This document shows, one piece after another, positions 11,407 through 26,200 of a DNA stretch of 64,000 nt (positions within the stretch are counted from its first letter, which is position 1; each line of letters begins with the position of its first letter). Source of the DNA: Phallusia mammillata (lineage: Eukaryota; Chordata; Ascidiacea; Phlebobranchia; Ascidiidae); the NCBI GenBank assembly GCA_003260075.1, contig QLIY01000671.1:1-64000 (forward strand), written 5' to 3'. The position numbers and the translations under genes were made by a program. A model generated the notes under the pieces. The model made no database searches. It was not told the origin of the DNA and worked only from the letters and a program-made list of their open reading frames with translations.

Positions 11407-12176
11407 GCTTGTCCAAGTTCAAAATTAAGCGATCTATATTAGACTATTTTTCGTAAAGTGATTCTGCGAAAAACGATAGACCTTACAAACAGAAATGCTT
11501 TACTATCAGGCAGGTTACACAAAGAAGCTATTAACTGGTTTACGCTGTCTGTAAAATGTTTCCCCGTTATGATGTAACCGCCTAAACTAAACATCCTCTC
11601 TTGATGCACTTGTGGGAATAATTAATCAACCGTTTGTGATTTTAGCAGCTCTAATCGAATATTATTCTAATATTCGTCTCAGAATGTTTGATAAGTCAAG
11701 TGAAATTGTTTTCCGAAGTTTCCAATCACTACCTAATCACTTGCCCTCGCAAAGCATATTTTTGATATGTTCCTTTATTGTTCCTGTCCCATAAAACATA
11801 ATAATACATCTTCAAATTAAATGCTCTGATCATTGGTCCTGCTTGGCGGCCTCTGAATGACAATTTGGAATGTAATCTGACTGGAACAAAGCGGCGCTGA
11901 GACTCCCTTTGTTTTGAACGCGAGTGTACAGGTTACTCGCCCTTTTCGGAGGTCACCCCAACAAAAACAAAACTCTATAGTGATGCTACACGTCGCCCAG
12001 ACCAGGGTAGCGATAACTTGATACAGCATTTGTGTCACTCAGCAACATACTTCATTCAGGGTCCTGGTGACTACAGGTATTGTGCGATTCACAAGCTGGG
12101 CGTGTTCACCAACTTTTGTTGCAAGTTAGATTCACAGCGTTGATGTTTACAGTGTCAACCGGAGTCAAGCAAAGCA
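11407..12176. promoter_or_regulatory. Divergent intergenic region
   Basis: About 770 bases between the divergent start codons at 11406 (-) and 12177 (+). It must hold both promoters if the two models are right. No TATA box or other motif is convincing. Confidence 0.45.
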
Positions 12177-14248
12177 ATGTATCCTTTGCACAAGTTTGTT
12201 CCCTTGCCGTTCGGGACCTACATGATGTACATTGATCACAACAAGAAACGGTAGCTTGAGAGTGTGAGTGTTGTAAATAGGATACACACGAAGGGGGTTT
12301 GTTATTGTTTTTTTCAAGTGTAACTATTCGTGGTGTATCAATGGTTTTTCGTATGATTTATAATCCAAAAAATGGTTCATATATTTATTGTTTTGTTTAC
12401 CTTTCGGCTGTAAACGTTTATGGTTGAGGTATTAACACAAATTCAAAGGATATTAAAAATGACTAATGACCAATTAATTGTGCAATTTCATGGGGATGTT
12501 ATTATATTTTTGTAAAATTTATCGATGCAAAGCCGTGTTCAAATATTTCAAGTTTTGACTTTGGTTGTAAACTTATACTGTAGAGCCAATGTAGTAACAA
12601 TTCCAAGTGATACTAACAATCATGATAAATATTTGTTCTTTTCATTGGGGTATTTTTATATCATTGTATGATTAATAACGGCAAAATCGTTCTGTTATAT
12701 TTTTAATTGCAGAGTCAATGTAGAAACAATACCCGAAGATATTAAACAATTTAAAAAGAACGTCATTCACGTCCCCTCGAAAAAAACTGAAGACCCAAAA
12801 TCACGGTAAATTTTGAATATTAGTTACTTATGTTAACTGTTGATATGTTTCTGATTTGGATTTGTTTACAAATCTAGAAGTTCGAAAACGCAACCTGAAA
12901 AACAAGCAAGACATCGATCAAATGGTAAAACTGCAGACTTAAAACAAGATCCGATCGAACCTTCTTATCGTATGAGATACTTGCTTCATAACAGCCAAGT
13001 GATAACAGGTGCATATTGGTATATCAATTAGATAACTGAAGAAACATTCATCGTGCTTGGTTTGTAAATATTTTTCAGAGCAACCACCTCACGTCACATT
13101 GGTGGACAACGTTACGGGCGCAAGCATAAGATCATCAGCTCAGTGGGTAAAAAGTCGACCCAAACCGTGGAGGGACGTTGTAAAGCTGCATCAGATAGAA
13201 AAGTAAACAAATATATACACTTTAAGTCAAGATTTCTTTCTTTGATATTATTGATGCCGTTGGTTAGTTACTAACCGTCTAGTCATCTAATTTGTTACAC
13301 ATCCCTATGGAGGACACTTAAATACCTCAATTTGCACTTATGATGACATAGCTAAAATGTTTGCAGTCCAGCTCTTGTATGTCTAAAATTCAAAAACCGA
13401 ATGAGCAACAACATAAAACTATTTTCTTTCAGCCCTGAAATGACATGCACAGTTTCGAAACGGGCGCCGAGTAACCTGAACGTCGGAAGCAAACTTCCGG
13501 CTATTCCAGAGGCAGAACAGACTCCACAGAAAATCGTCGAAGCACCTTCGGTCCCAGCTCGTGTTTTAACGCAGCAAAGACTAGGTCGTAATATGCAGCC
13601 CCATCTACATCCCCCAATACGACATTCCCGCGAACAGCCTCTGATCGATGCTCGCGAACACGCTGCAAAGAAACGACGAAGAAAGGTCAACAAAGTTATG
13701 CAGATGGTGTCAGACAAGGCACGTTCCGCGATTGTCAAATCATCTCTAACCAATGACGAAACCCTTACGACAGCAACAGGGACAAAAACCAGTATGAGAC
13801 TAGCTGGACTTGAACCAGCAGTGTCCATGTCATCCATTAGCATGAAACCAACACCCAGAGCCGACGAACCTCTTGGCAGTGGCAAGTATATTATGTAAAA
13901 TTTCTCAAAGCAACATAGACTTTACAGTTATAGAGTGTAAGATACATTGTGTAAAGTTTTACCACATGTTTGGTAGTCACAGTTTGTAAGCTACAATACA
14001 CTAACAACTTAATACGCAACTGTTAAACCTCTTTTGTGCTTTTAGAATGGAGGAAGAGCAACAAAGAAATGAAAACTCTTGATCCGGTGCCATTCGAAGC
14101 AAAGGATTGGAACCCACGGGCAGAACAAACAGCTTTAAATCAGATTATCGTGGAAAGAATGAGCAACGCGGTGCCATATCAGTGGAAAGAAAAAAACCTT
14201 TCGATTGGCCAACGAGGAATCGGAAACCCAGCGTTTTTCGTGTTGTGA
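12177..14248 (+). CDS. Unrecognised 357-aa basic protein
   Basis: Six exons join in phase: 12177-12250, 12713-12805, 12878-13008, 13079-13202, 13433-13881 and 14046-14248. They give 1,074 bases with start and stop. The protein starts MYPLHKFVPLPFGTYMMYID. It then has charged linkers, an ordered-looking stretch (HVTLVDNVTGASIRSSAQWV, then RPKPWRDVVKLHQ), a very basic helix (EHAAKKRRRKVNKVMQMV, a possible nuclear signal) and a Trp-containing C-terminus (DWNPRAEQTALNQIIVERMS). The fifth intron appears to use a GC donor (TG|GCAAGT). A weaker alternative at 13878 (GTGGCA) also keeps the frame and changes one residue. I do not recognise the family. Ciliary, sperm or nuclear roles would all be guesses. 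Confidence 0.75.
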
Positions 14249-15385
14249 TCGTCTAATATTAAATTCTTCGGAAAGTTCTGGATAGTGACATGCTATTGTT
14301 TATTGAACTAAATGCTTGTTTTTTGACTGACTGCTGGGTTCTTGTTTGATACCGCCTTGCCTTGGTCCATAGTTTTAGTTGCTTTCATTGTTTCTGTACG
14401 CTCTACATTAAAAAATAAGGCCTTTCACAAACAAAATTTAGTTTTGTCACACTAGGTCTGCAGCTGTTCAATAGTGGAGAAATTGTTTCGTTTGTAAACC
14501 ATTTTATTTTTCACCAAACCACATTCGTCAAAATAATTTAGTTTCGTCATAATGAATTATATGAGAAGAGTAACATATGAAATTTGTCACATTGCAATCC
14601 TTTGACGACTTTGTGCAAATAGAAAACCGTCCAAAACTTTTAAATATATCCATGCTTAAGGAACATTACAATAACACACACAAAATCTCTCGGCTGCATT
14701 CTGTTGCAACACCAATTGCAAACAATAATTATAAACCATCACGCGAAGTTACGCTGCAGCCTATTTTCAAGTTAATAGGTGTAAAAACGTGAAAGCGGGA
14801 AGGCGACAAAATAAACCTTTAGGAAGTATGCTGAAATAACAAAGCACAATGAAATGCGATAACAAGCAAAAGTCAAGCGATGGTGATCGACGCGGATAGC
14901 CGGGGGAAGCAAGTTGAATTTGTCGGATAAATAACACACAAACCCAAAACTGATAAACAGCGGTTATGAAATTAAAGTTTTGCATCAGGCCCAACCTTAT
15001 TTTTCAAAAACAATATACTTCTCCCAGCTAATGAGCACTCGCATAAGGCGCAGTAAATGTTAAAAGTGGATTTCACTTTATTTAGAATATATATATGTAT
15101 ATATACTTCCTACAGTTAATCAGCACTTGTATAAGGTGCAACAAATGTCAAAAAGATAACACGATTAGTCAGCGCTGTTGCAAACACAAGCTAAACTTTT
15201 TTCAAAAAAGCCAAGCTCAGTAGATTTTTTTACTATTTTCGTATAGGAACGCAAAAAAACACCGCATACTATTGCTTTTTCAAATCACAAAATACGAGGT
15301 TAACAAGACAGTAAAATAACAAAGTAAATGTACAAAAAGAAAAGTGGAATATATTATAAAGCAGGCCACCGAAAGCGAGTAAATA
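14249..15385. other. Convergent intergenic region
   Basis: AT-rich spacer between two convergent genes. It contains a TATATATGTATATATA simple repeat near 15090-15106. TTTATT at about 15077-15082 (AATAAA on the minus strand) may be the poly(A) signal of the 15386-18055 gene. The 71-codon frame at 14577-14792 has no supporting features. Confidence 0.45.
15077..15082 (-). terminator. candidate poly(A) signal
   Basis: AATAAA on the minus strand, about 305 bases after the stop codon at 15386. Weak evidence. Confidence 0.3.
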
Positions 15386-18055
<2,670 letters not shown>

Positions 18056-18469
18056 TTTGTTGAACTGTTGGATTGCCAACTTAACAACGTCCACCAGGTG
18101 TTAGGTTAATTTACACTCGTGCAGTTATTAATTTTCATACAGTTGCTGTCGTCGTGTAGTCTAGTAGCCACGTGACAGTCAAATCACCCAAATCTGAAAC
18201 ATCAATAATACGTTAATCAATATGAGCTAATCGTAATATTTCAACCATAGCTTAAGTATTGCCGTACTTAAATATTAGTCAATGCGTTGATGGCATTGTT
18301 ACTTTGTAGTCCTGTGGCAGAAATAAGCCAAGTTATGACCTCAACACTAAAGGAGTCCTAACCAGATTAGACTGAAGTACAAGAAGCAACTGATCAACCA
18401 ATAATACTGAAAGGCCTGGCAAAAATGCGCCCTAAGGTATAGACGCAGTAAAATTACGACCTCCGCCAT

Positions 18470-18556
<87 letters not shown>
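18470..18556. repeat. 87-base poly-G tract
   Basis: Uninterrupted run of G. The flanks are unrelated to each other and I see no duplicated copy beside it. Similar in length to the tracts at 15534 and 20301. Confidence 0.95.
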
Positions 18557-18557
<1 letters not shown>

Positions 18558-20299
18558 AAGGAACTAAACAGGCACGCACGATACTTTAACTACTGTCTGC
18601 AGTTCGAATACACGTCGCCAATCAGCCAATGCTACGAAATAGAATGTCGATTCAAATGTATCACATACCTTACGTGCCAAAGTACATTTCTTTTTGTGCA
18701 CTTTCATTGTTTACAACATTCGATTTTTGCCTAAAGTACCTGTACAAATCTATGTGGATTGTGCGTTTTACTAGTTTACCGCTACCAATTAAATGATGTT
18801 TGTCTGAAAATGCACACAAAAATCATAACGGACTAGATTTTGTACATTCTGACAGTTTATCAAATTTCAGTTGGTCTGAAAGTGCCTACAAAAAACTAAA
18901 CAAACTACGTTCAATAATTTTGGTTAGTTTGTCATATTCGACCTTGGATCAGACATAAGGAATCTATAGAGACTCTTTTAGGCATTATTTTCCTCATCAC
19001 TTAAATCTTTCTTAAGGCTTCATGTAACTGAACTCGCTTTGTTTCGCTGAAGGTTTAAGCTCACCGCAGAGGTGTGTTATTAACGGCTGACGCGCGAAAC
19101 TGACTGATCGGGAAATATCACTTCGAGACAAATGAAGTTGTGGTTATGACCAAGTCGTGCCACTGTTCTCATACATATACAGGCATTGCCCGGGGCTGAA
19201 AATGCCTGACGATCTACTATATACCTTAGCGCAATTTGCGTTGGTAATCACGTAGAACTGTGTGAGACAAGTCGTAAGCGCGTATTAAGAAACGCATTGT
19301 TTGTTTGTTCGTCGGATAATTGTGGAGCGCATGTGAGACAAAACGCCTCCCACAATTGGCAATTACTTACCTACAAACGTTCGCTTTTCGTCCCTTCTAA
19401 ACGTGACGACAACGTGAGTAATTACAAGGACCGAGTCTGCGATTTTTTGCACTCATTTGCCCACCTATTGTGGTTTAATTGTCCGCCAGGTTTTGTGTGG
19501 ACTTTGCCAAGTGGGTTCACGTGCACGTTTTCGAAATAATTTTTTGGACCTCTTTTTACCAACGCAAAGAAAAAGCTATTTAAAAACATTTGACTTAAAC
19601 AAATTAACACAAAACCTTCTGTTCTGTAACATCGGGGCCCATTGAGGTAAAAAAAGCAACACAGCCTTGAAATAAGTTCATGTTTCACACGTAAACTGAT
19701 TTGTCTGACTATTTTTTTAGGTTTCCTTATAATAAGAGGTATTGCTACTAAAATTAGTGTTGTGACAAATCAATGTGACGTTTAGTTACGTCTGCGCGTA
19801 ACCACCCACGCTTATGTTAAGTTTAGACTCCCACGGACAATTATTAATCGGTTTGAGAAACGTTACATAAACTCAACGTCATCGGCGTTTCCCGTTAATG
19901 TTTTAATCGGAATAACTCAAAGTTTGAATTCACGTCAGGTTCACCATAAGATTAAAATTGAGTTAGTTTCATTTAAAAAATTAAACTTTAGGGCCGTATT
20001 CGGACTGTGAAGAAAAACTGGTTTAGGCCAAATCCTGACGTGAAAAATAAGAAGCACTTTTACAATTTTGATCTTTCCCACGACGAAGTTTTTGCACATA
20101 GGCTTGTTTTTGTTCTCTCGCCTTTTTCACTGCTTTGGTTTTACTTTTAAATTTACAAATATATCGGATTGCCTGTTTCTCGCCAAATTTTTTTTTTTAT
20201 TTGGAAGTGATTTTATGACACATGTTAGTAAATTTAATATAGCAAATTTATTTATTTATGGTCTCCATCCGCAGAAACTTTTAACGAACAAATTGGTGG

Positions 20300-20300
<1 letters not shown>

Positions 20301-20389
<89 letters not shown>
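20301..20389. repeat. 89-base poly-G tract
   Basis: Uninterrupted run of G preceded by GGTGGC and followed by CTTCAACGCAG. No duplicated flank is seen. Confidence 0.95.
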
Positions 20390-23242
20390 CTTCAACGCAG
20401 TCGACCACGCGCAAGAAGCGTGATATCAGCGTGCACCTTCACGTGATAATCGTTCAACTTGCGGTGATCTGAACTTAATTATCGACGCCCGCTGGGCAGG
20501 ATTCCTGTTAAAATGCCATTTCACTTGCAATTAGTTTTACCCTTTTGAGACATATCGCCTTTGCACAGTTCTATGTAATTATTGAACACGCCTTATTAAT
20601 ACTTTTATCGGTGCTTCTTTTAGTTTTAAAATATATTTTACTAAACCAAGTAACCATTGAACACGTTGTATATCAGAAAGCACTTATAGTAATTTTTTTT
20701 AGTTTCAAAAATTAAAAAATATTTTAGTCGCCTTGTTTGCAAACTTTGGATACTTTTTTCTGCTTTTGTACTTTGTAGTGATAGTATATTTGCGCGTCGT
20801 GAATATACGCATTGAGAAACACATGCGTCCAATTTGCATGCCGAACAGGGCGACAACAACATGAGATCTTTGCTGCCCGCAAGCTGGCAAATTAACCCGG
20901 GCAACCGGTAAAACAAGTCGACGTGAAAACGAGCTCATTGCTCAAGGCGAAATGTTACCAGACACCTCAACATGTCTTCGCTATTGCTAAACTATCCGCG
21001 TATGACTCAAAATGACCGGATTTTTTTACAGTTGCGTAACAGAGTTGCAATGATTGAGATATACTATGACGATTGTTAACTGCAACAATATTATAACAAT
21101 ACGCATGTAAAAAAAGAATTCGCGAGTCATGACCTTTTTACACTTTGAGACGGATGTAGCACAACGAGTAGATATTGTTAATTATATAAATTACTTCCAG
21201 TCGCCGGCCAATAAACCCGCAATTAATAAAAATTCGCCCAAATGCGGGAAACTTTCTGCCTGATAAAATCCTCCCTTGAATTTAAACTTTTGTCTAAAAT
21301 AAACCAAAGTACCAAACGAACATTCGCAAAAACAAAAGGTATTTAAAGCTATTTGTGCACGACAGACAAATTATCTATATCCAAAACTTTTCAATATTCG
21401 TATCTTATTCCCTTTTTTGCTTTCAGCAAATAATTATATGGCAAGTAAGGCGTAAAATGACACGTTTTTGCATTTATGGTTGCGAAAAATGTATTACGTC
21501 TTTTGTGTATCGATGTTTTTACAATTTTAGAAAAACAACAACAACAAAAAGTTATGGGATATTGCAAAAAAAGTTGGCCTATTTATAAAGGAGAATGCAT
21601 CAAACGAAACACTTACCGAAATAGTAGGCTACAATTGGTCGAAATATCTTGCGTCATTTACCCGGAAACGGTATATTAAGATCTTTAAATGATTTTGTCA
21701 TCCAACAGGCAATTCACATCCAGTTGCGCTGACAATTTGCTGGATCCAACCCTTTTCACGACTACACACGTCTCAAAGACGGAATTTCGTGTGGATGGTT
21801 TCAGCAAAGGCAGTGCCAATTCGACACTGAGCTGATATTTCCGCTTGCAACTTTACAGCAAGCAAAAATTTTTTTTCGCGCCTCTTACTTCACCGCGGGG
21901 GAAAGGCTCTCTCATTTTATCCCGTTCTCTTCTCCTTTGTTTCTTTTTTATCTCCGCGAGCGTGTGTTACACCCTGCCAACTACCGCTTTATTATTCACA
22001 CACCTCGTTACGACTTTGGGGCAAGTCGAACTTCATGTCCAGTTGTCGACATTTGGTAAATTTTTGATGTGCACTTAACAAACCACGACAGCTCTTTTAC
22101 ATCTGTCAAATGAACAAACCGGTTTATCTCGTGGCTTACGTATTTTTACTTGTTACACAACACCGACTGTTTCAGATCCTGCAATGTTGATACGTATTCC
22201 CACAAGACCGTTTGTTTCAAAATGAAAACTTTTTTTGTTACGTGTAATGGACGTGGAACCTATAATACTCGGAGTAAATTAATAATAACATATATTGTTA
22301 AGGATAGGTGGGTCCTCTATCGCTCAACAGTAAGCTTTCAAAATGATTGGGTCGTCAGAAGCACCCTGCAATTGGGAAAGATCTTGATTTTGTGAAACAT
22401 AAACAACAGCAAAGTGACGCAAATTGCTTAAACTGCTAAATGTCGTAAACAGCACGTTTCAGTTTAGGTAAAAACAACGTAAACAATTGTATCGCATTGA
22501 CAAACATCGCTTATGTAAATTATACAGCTCAAATTTCCAACACATTTCAAATTTTTAATTTAAAACAAAAATTTTAAATGAAAACGATTGTGACAGCAAC
22601 TGGTTGTCTTATATTGTGGTGCGTTTCAACACATTTTAGTGCAACAAAATAAATCAAAACGGACACTTAATTTGATTTGAAAAGACCCCTTAAATTGGTA
22701 TTGTAAGTCGCTCAGCCAGACATAAAATATTCATGCAAGGAATGGCTGCATGCATTTATTAAGATATAAGGGATTGGTTTAAGAATAATGCGACAGAAAA
22801 GCCAATGGAAACATGTCTGTATTGGCGATTTTGCATGCTTCACCTTGCCGCATGAGAATTTTTCACATATGCCAAGGTTGGGATATAGTAGTAGGGCAAG
22901 GCAGTCGGCTGTCGTATTTTAAAATTTCTCATGAATATTTCAACGGCGATTGATCAACTGTGCGCGGGCAGCAGTTCTTGCAACAGGCTGTTGAGTCAAT
23001 CGGAGAATCGTGCAGTATGCAAGGCAGACAGTTTAATTGTTGAGTAAACGGAAGAATTTATTGCAAGCATTCTCTGGCCAGTTACCATTAAGAATGACAT
23101 TACGTTTCGCTTAGTAGATTGCTGTAAAGGTAAGGATGAAATGGCACTGGTAAATCAAGTATCTTGGAAGGAAGTTGCCTTTTAACGGTGCTATTTAGAA
23201 CACATAGCGCTTGCATTGGTCGCAATAACTAAGACGCAATAA

Positions 23243-26200
23243 ATGTCGGCCAACGAAAAAACGTGGCCGGAAAGTTATGGTTTCAAAATTTACGGCGATG
23301 GTCCGTCGTACATTGTTGCAGTCGCTGAAGGAAGCATTGCGGAAAAGTCAGGCTTACGACCCGGAGACCAGATCTTACAGGTATTTCCTTGACTTTTTCG
23401 CACGACGTTACACGACATGTCGTAAATAGTAGTGATGCACCGAACTTTTTCCTCTGATGTAGATCTTTTTCAAAAAATTGGAAGATCAGACGTGTTGTTT
23501 TTGAACACCTTTTTACCTCCTTTAAATTGAGAGCAATGCTTTAAGTTTTACANAGTCAGGCTTACGACCCGGAGACCAGATCTTACAGGTATTTCCTTGA
23601 CTTTTTCGCACGACGTTACACGACATGTCGTAAATAGTAGTGATGCACCGAACTTTTTCCTCTGATGTAGATCTTTTTCAAAAAATTGGAAGATCAGACG
23701 TGTTGTTTTTGAACACCTTTTTACCTCCTTTAAATTGAGAGCAATGCTTTAAGTTTTACAACTAAACAAATAAATTCCAATCAGTTAACAATTCATAGCC
23801 TTTAAAAATCACTAGTCATGTTGTCATATAGTAACATACTATTTTGACATCCATTTGGAGTTGTATTTCAAATCGGACCAATTTGGCTCAAATTATTTGT
23901 CCTCGCCCAAACATTTGGTTTCAGCCGGAACCGTTTAAGGGTGCGCCGCAATTGCATCACCGGTCACTATTTCGCTGTATTTTGGCATTAGGTGACAGAA
24001 GTTTGCCCATAAATTTTATTCGCTTTATCATATATTCATGTTAAACAAGGCAGTCTTCGGTCTTTTGCTCATAATAAAAAATATAAATAGTTTTTTTTTT
24101 CATTAACACTTGTATTACACATCAGGTGTGTGCAAAAGACATTTTTGGTAACGTATGTTTTTTGGTTTGAATTTGTACAAATTAGCTAAAAAAGCGTAAC
24201 TAAATCTCCTAAAAGTTACATGTCTGGGTTTATAGACAAAACAGTAAACATTTACTCACTGCATGTTGGGCAAACAATTGTGTTTGGTGCATGAACGGCA
24301 TTTTAAAAGGTTTCCGCGAATACCTCTGTTCAAACCAGTGGGCAATGTTTGTTTACAGTACCTGAAACCTTCAACGCATATTACACTAAGTTGACAAGGT
24401 GAATATCCGTGTGAAATGCTTGTTCCGACGAAAACAAGACACGGTGTAAAATTGTTTGTGGCGTGGAATGTCCTTCTAATCCGCTCCAGTGCGACGCCGT
24501 TAAAACAAAAGCTCGTGTTGCATATTATATTACGACGTGACGTAAAGTAATGACTGATATTTGGATTGGGTATAGTTTTCAGGGAAACTAAATACTTTTT
24601 CTGCAACTAAATAAAGTAACGTGAAGGTTTCAAATTTTGCTTTTGCAACCCAAATGTTCTGGCTGTTTTGTATTTTAACTGTTTTTTTTTTTGTATATTT
24701 TATTAACCATATACCTAATGCAAAACTGGTATTTTAAAATGCAGACTGTTTATCAAAACACGAAAAAAATTGCAATAGTTTTGTACAAACACACACCTTT
24801 GGCAAGGTCTGGGGGGGGGGCGGTTTCAAATTTTGCTTTTGCAACCCAATTGTTCGGACTTTTTTGTATTTTAACTGTTTTTTTTTTGTATATTTTAGCA
24901 ACCATATACCTAATGCAAAACTGGTATTTTAAAATGCAGCCTGTTTATCAAAACACGAAAAAAAATTGCAATAGTTTTGTACAAACACACACCTTTGGCA
25001 AGGTCTTAAATTGAATCCTGTGATATAATCAACAAAACAAAAAAGTTGAAATTAAAGTATTTGCTTTCAGCATTTAGGACACAGGGACATTGAACATGCC
25101 GCTAACGCAGCCTAAAAATGTTGGGTCACGATTTTAAGGGACGAATTATTATTGTATCCGAAAACTATCTGTCTTTATGTAAATTTTACCTTTTTGCAGA
25201 TAAATGATCAAGATGTTGGCAGGTATTCCAGTAAGCAAATCATCGATTACGCTACATTATTGGCCCCATCGGTCCCAAGCCTTGGTGTTGCGTCGCGTCT
25301 AAAAGAAGTTGTATTGAGGTGGGTGAGTTACGCAAAGTTTTGAGTAACATTCATTGTCTGCAAACTCACGAATAAGGGCGAGAGAAAATGGATTGGGATT
25401 TTCAAACAGAGGAGAGAGGACTTTTATATAAAAGTAGGCAGTGCAGGCAAAGAGTTTATTGCCCCTGAATATTTATAAAAATGCTTATTTTGGTCCGATT
25501 TTTCAGTGTTTTAAATCAACTTGTGCAGAATAGAGTCATAACATTTGTAAACTATAGTAAACTGAAAACTGGGCTATGCTACGTGACGTCATAAGCGGTC
25601 TAACAATTCACTGCGGTAACAATTGCGGTTGTTCACGGATTACGCCAAATTAAGTCTTCAAATGTTGTTCCGGCTATAGGCTATACGTCAATGGGCTTTT
25701 TTACACCTTAATTAAAAACTACCTTGAAAATTGTACTGGTATGACAAAAGCGATCCCTGCAAAATGGATTCTTTAAGTAGCAATCTTTGACAGTTTTGTA
25801 TTTGACATTTTTTAAATTCCTTCTTAGAGTAGTTTTTGTTGTTGTACAGTTCGCCACCAACGAGAGAAGAGTATTTTGGAATAACTTTAAAAGGTTCCTT
25901 TCCTGTTATTATTGACAACGTTGGTTTTCGAAGTCCGGCGTTTTACACCAATCTGAAAAGTGGGGATGTTTTAATTAAAGTGAGTTGTCGAATCAATTTG
26001 CTAAAGATCGTTACTGTAGTTCTGTCTGATATTGGGCCTAATTTAAGTCGTGGGGTCTTCCACTTTGGCCACGACTTCATAAATAGGGCCTTTGCTTGAA
26101 TAAAACTTAAATTAAGAGTTTTTCCCTTACAACTGTTTGCCAATTTTCTTTACTTACGTCCAATTGATTCGGTACGCTTTTCTGCGGGTCGCGTAAATGG

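Larger units (their letters stand above)
18056..23242. other. Gene-poor intergenic region
   Basis: About 5.2 kb between divergent genes, presumably holding the 5' UTRs and promoters of the 15386-18055 gene (-) and the delphilin-like gene (+). I found no exon chain on either strand. It contains two long G tracts and many homopolymer runs. The open frames here (for example at 19297-19539, 20068-20472, 21845-22078) are not supported. Confidence 0.5.

Noticed and set aside
13352..13885. 177-codon minus frame
   Set aside because: Antisense of the large fifth exon of the 12177-14248 gene, which has consistent splice phases on the plus strand.
23430..23460. TAGTGATGCACCGAA, like the end of the 52765 MITE family
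   Set aside because: Only one end is present, with no inverted partner or 8-bp duplication nearby.
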